From the NCBI RefSeq assembly GCF_050587525.1, contig NZ_JBOBFT010000005.1:1-64000 (forward strand): a stretch of 64,000 bases of DNA, read 5' to 3'. This DNA comes from Plantibacter sp050587525. Lineage in GTDB: Bacteria; Actinomycetota; Actinomycetes; Actinomycetales; Microbacteriaceae. The notes beneath the pieces were generated by a model. It was given only the letters and a program-made list of their open reading frames with translations, was not told where the DNA came from and searched no databases. Below, in pieces: positions 61,802 through 64,000 of this stretch. Positions within the stretch are counted from its first letter, which is position 1; the number at the start of each line of letters is the position of its first letter. Both the position numbers and the translations under genes were made by a program.

Positions 61802-63004
61802 TCATGACGCGGCCTCGTGTTCGGCGTTGGCGGAGAGGGTCGGCTCGGCCGGATCCCAGTCGGCCTCGACGGCGCTCACCGGTCGGACCTCGCTCCGCAC
61901 CCGCACGGGCCAGCCGGAGGCGATCGACTCCTCGACCGAGAGCATCGCGTCGAGCACGTGGTACGCGAGCGTCCCATCGGCACGCGGCGCACGGCCGGCC
62001 CGGATGGCGCGCGCCATCTCAAGGACGCCGACTCCGCGTTCCCGGTGCGCACCCGGCGGATCGTGGCGTTCCCATGCGTTGTCGGCGACGCCGTTCGCGA
62101 TGATCCGGCTGGGCCCGTCGAATCCGCTCACCGGCACGTCGAGCGTGCCGAGTGAACCGGTGATCTCGAAGAGTTGGCGGCGGACGGGCGAGTCGAAGCT
62201 GTACACGGACGTGCCGACGACACCACTGCGGAATCGGGTCAGGACGCTCACATGGGTCGACACCTCGACGGGGAACGTCGTGCCGGCATCAGGGCCGGAT
62301 CCGATGACCCGCTCGGTGCGCGCACGGTGGCCGACGGCCTGGACGCTCTCGATGGAGCCGAGGAGTTGGACGAGCGTCGCGAAGTAGTACGGGCCGATGT
62401 CGAAGAGCGGTCCCGCCCCGCGAGCGAAGAGGAACTGCGGCCGGGGGTGCCAGCTGTCGGGGCCGGGGCCCTGCATGAGGGTGAGGACGGTCTGCGCGTC
62501 GCCGATGCTGCCGTCGGCGAGCAGCCGGTGCGCGTGCTGGACGGCCTCCCCGAGCACGGTGTCCGGGGCGTTGCCGAGGACGACCCCGGCGGCGGCGGCC
62601 GCATCGAGCACTGCTTTCGCGGACTCGCGATCGAGAGCGAACGGCTTCTCACCCCACACGTGCTTGCCGGCGGCGATCGCGTCGAGCGCGACCTGCGCGT
62701 GCACGGCGGGGATCGTGAGGTTGACGACGAGTTCGATGTCGTCGAGGGCGAGGAGCGCTTCAGGCGTCCCGGAGAACGGGACGCCGTACCGCGCCGCCTG
62801 CGCGGCGGCCCGTTCGAGGTCGAGGTCGGCGACGCCGAGCACCCGGACGTCCGGGTAGGACGTCAGGCTCCGGAGGTACTCGTCCGAGATGTTGCCGGCG
62901 CCGATGATGCCGACGCCCATGGGGCCGGTCCCGGACCGTCTGATCGGCGAAGCGCCCGGGGCATCCGCAGCGCCCGAAGCGCCCGAGGTACGCGGAGCCG
63001 TCAT
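61802..63004 (-). CDS. Gfo/Idh/MocA-family sugar oxidoreductase
   Basis: 400 residues. Rossmann domain with MGVGIIGAGNISDEYLRSL, GEKPFALDRE (the EKP motif with its Lys) and the C-terminal beta-sheet domain from GNAPDTVLGEAVQHA; a 25-residue Pro/Ala/Gly-rich N-terminus precedes it. Oxidises or epimerises a cyclic sugar or polyol. The start overlaps the preceding gene's stop by 4 bp. Confidence 0.92.
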   Translation of the reverse strand: MTAPRTSGASGAADAPGASPIRRSGTGPMGVGIIGAGNISDEYLRSLTSYPDVRVLGVADLDLERAAAQAARYGVPFSGTPEALLALDDIELVVNLTIPAVHAQVALDAIAAGKHVWGEKPFALDRESAKAVLDAAAAAGVVLGNAPDTVLGEAVQHAHRLLADGSIGDAQTVLTLMQGPGPDSWHPRPQFLFARGAGPLFDIGPYYFATLVQLLGSIESVQAVGHRARTERVIGSGPDAGTTFPVEVSTHVSVLTRFRSGVVGTSVYSFDSPVRRQLFEITGSLGTLDVPVSGFDGPSRIIANGVADNAWERHDPPGAHRERGVGVLEMARAIRAGRAPRADGTLAYHVLDAMLSVEESIASGWPVRVRSEVRPVSAVEADWDPAEPTLSANAEHEAAS

Positions 63005-63777
63005 ACGTTCACCTGCTCGAGGAAGAAGCGCGCGTTCCGTTCGAGGAGCGGGAAGACGTCTCCGTCGTCGACGACGACCTCGACGACCGGCATCTCGACG
63101 AAGCTCGTGGAGAGCTGCACGATCTGCGCGAGGCGGCCCGTGATGTCCACGCCCTGGATCGGCGGGTCGTCGGCGACCGGCGGTTCGTTCGTGACGTGCA
63201 GGAATCGCACCCGGTCGGCGAGGCGAGGCAGCAGCTCGAACACATCCGCTCCCCCGGTCGCCGCCCAGTACGTGTCGACCTCGAGAATCACGGCCGGGTC
63301 CAGCAGGGCCACGAGCCGTTCGTAGGCGGAAACGCCGTCGATGTGCTGGGCGAACTCGAAATCATGGTTGTGATAGCCGACTCGCAGGCCATGCGACGCC
63401 GCCCGCGCGGAAGCTCGGTTCACGGCATCGGCGAGCCGTTCGACCCCGTCGAGGTCGGCGATGGAGGTCGGCTCGACCCAGGGGACGATGAGTGTGGAGA
63501 TGCCGAGGGCGCCCGCGGCGGCGAAGACCGCATCCGCCGTGTCGTCGGTGATGCGTGCGTGAGCGGCGGTCGCCTGCAGTCCCGCGGAGCGCATCGCCCG
63601 CCCGAGGGCATCGGTGTAGCCGAGGATGTCGTACGGCTCGACGTGCGTGAAGCCGAAGCCGGCGAGGCGTTCGAGGGTGCGCGCGAGCGTCTCGTACTCG
63701 GCGCCTTCGCGATGGCCCTTCCCCAGATCGTCGCGGACGCTGTAGAGCTGAACGCCGAGCGGATGGGTCGTAGTCAT
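63001..63777 (-). CDS. Sugar phosphate isomerase/epimerase (xylose isomerase-like TIM barrel)
   Basis: 258 residues of the AP endonuclease 2/xylose isomerase-like barrel. LGVQLYSVRDDLGKG at the N-terminus, GFTHVEPYDI, then LRVGYHNHDFEFAQ, ILEVDTYWA and FLHVTNEPP carry the metal-binding Glu, His and Asp residues. AGGGAG precedes the ATG at 63777. First gene of the operon; the 63778-63920 region in front holds its promoter, and I see no gene there. Confidence 0.9.
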   Translation of the reverse strand: MTTTHPLGVQLYSVRDDLGKGHREGAEYETLARTLERLAGFGFTHVEPYDILGYTDALGRAMRSAGLQATAAHARITDDTADAVFAAAGALGISTLIVPWVEPTSIADLDGVERLADAVNRASARAASHGLRVGYHNHDFEFAQHIDGVSAYERLVALLDPAVILEVDTYWAATGGADVFELLPRLADRVRFLHVTNEPPVADDPPIQGVDITGRLAQIVQLSTSFVEMPVVEVVVDDGDVFPLLERNARFFLEQVNV

Positions 63778-63920
63778 GATGCGATCTCCCTGTTCCCCTC
63801 TGCGATCCCGTGCGAGGCGGCGTCACAAGGACGCACACCAGACAGAACCACAGCATACCAAATACTGTCCACTAGATGCACTGCGTGCTGTACCGAAGAA
63901 TCCACCGATCGATCCGGCAT

Positions 63921-64000
63921 TCAGTCCACCCCGAACGTCGTGAGCGCTCCGGGACCCGAGCCGGCCCGCGCGAAGAACGTCCGCAGTCGGTACCGGTCCC
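63921..64000 (-). CDS. Possible 3' end of a leftward gene, cut by the window edge
   Basis: On the minus strand the frame entering from the right edge runs 25 codons to a TGA and reads DRYRLRTFFARAGSGPGALTT-like residues ending FGVD. Codon third positions are GC-rich as in real genes here. Too short to identify; a gene of the same sugar cluster, such as a regulator or transporter component, is plausible only by position. Confidence 0.4.
   Translation of the reverse strand, partial: DRYRLRTFFARAGSGPGALTTFGVD

Overview
The window is chromosomal DNA from a high-GC Gram-positive bacterium, most likely an actinobacterium of the Microbacteriaceae type; the genus cannot be fixed from the sequence. 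Supporting signs are a base composition of roughly two-thirds G+C by eye, frequent GTG and some TTG starts, many genes with a TAnnnT-N6-ATG/GTG leaderless-type start, lipoboxes on solute-binding proteins, fused dipeptide-type ABC ATPases, and an NrtR-nadABC locus. No tRNA, rRNA, CRISPR array, insertion sequence or phage gene was recognised.

Left part (1-20.9 kb): the 3' part of a Tat-exported DyP peroxidase (EfeB), a small lipoprotein gene flanked by two copies of an inverted-repeat element, the translational GTPase TypA, and two oligopeptide-type ABC loci. The first has two tandem paralogous binding proteins divergent from permease-permease-fused ATPase genes. The second runs leftwards as binding protein, permease, permease, fused ATPase, with a strong hairpin after the binding-protein gene. 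A CPBP membrane protease, an anchored hypothetical protein and a Bcp-type peroxiredoxin follow.

Middle (20.9-44.1 kb): the glycine cleavage operon gcvT-gcvH-gcvP lies behind a tandem glycine riboswitch. It diverges from a NAD biosynthesis operon (nrtR-nadA-nadB-nadC-cysteine desulfurase) with a palindromic operator candidate in front. nadB carries an in-frame 90-bp tandem repeat made from the same REP-like sequence found elsewhere in the window. Then come a glycosyltransferase, an N-formylglutamate-amidohydrolase-like gene, a Dcu-family C4-dicarboxylate transporter, a small LEA-like protein, a short-chain dehydrogenase behind palindromic operators, an ABC-F ATPase, a truncated LysR-type DNA-binding protein, a GNAT acetyltransferase, an APC permease, two small membrane proteins and a hydroxyisobutyrate-dehydrogenase-type oxidoreductase.

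Island (about 44.15-46.6 kb): a clearly AT-richer insert between core genes. It encodes a retron-like reverse transcriptase and an unfamiliar 287-residue protein with a DUF3800-like C-terminal segment. Between them lies a compact structured segment bounded by perfect 12-bp inverted repeats, placed as a retron msr-msd RNA would be. It is the best candidate here for an undescribed system.

Right part (46.7-64 kb): ychF, a SAM methyltransferase, a DEDDh exonuclease, an MFS sugar porter, a nucleoside hydrolase, a 220-bp array of about ten palindromic 22-23 bp repeats in front of a TetR-family gene, rmuC, two adjacent GlpX-type fructose bisphosphatases divergent from class II fructose-bisphosphate aldolase, and a five-gene leftward sugar-catabolism operon (sugar isomerase, Gfo/Idh oxidoreductase, SIS protein, BadF-type kinase, aldehyde dehydrogenase). 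The right edge probably holds the end of one more leftward gene.
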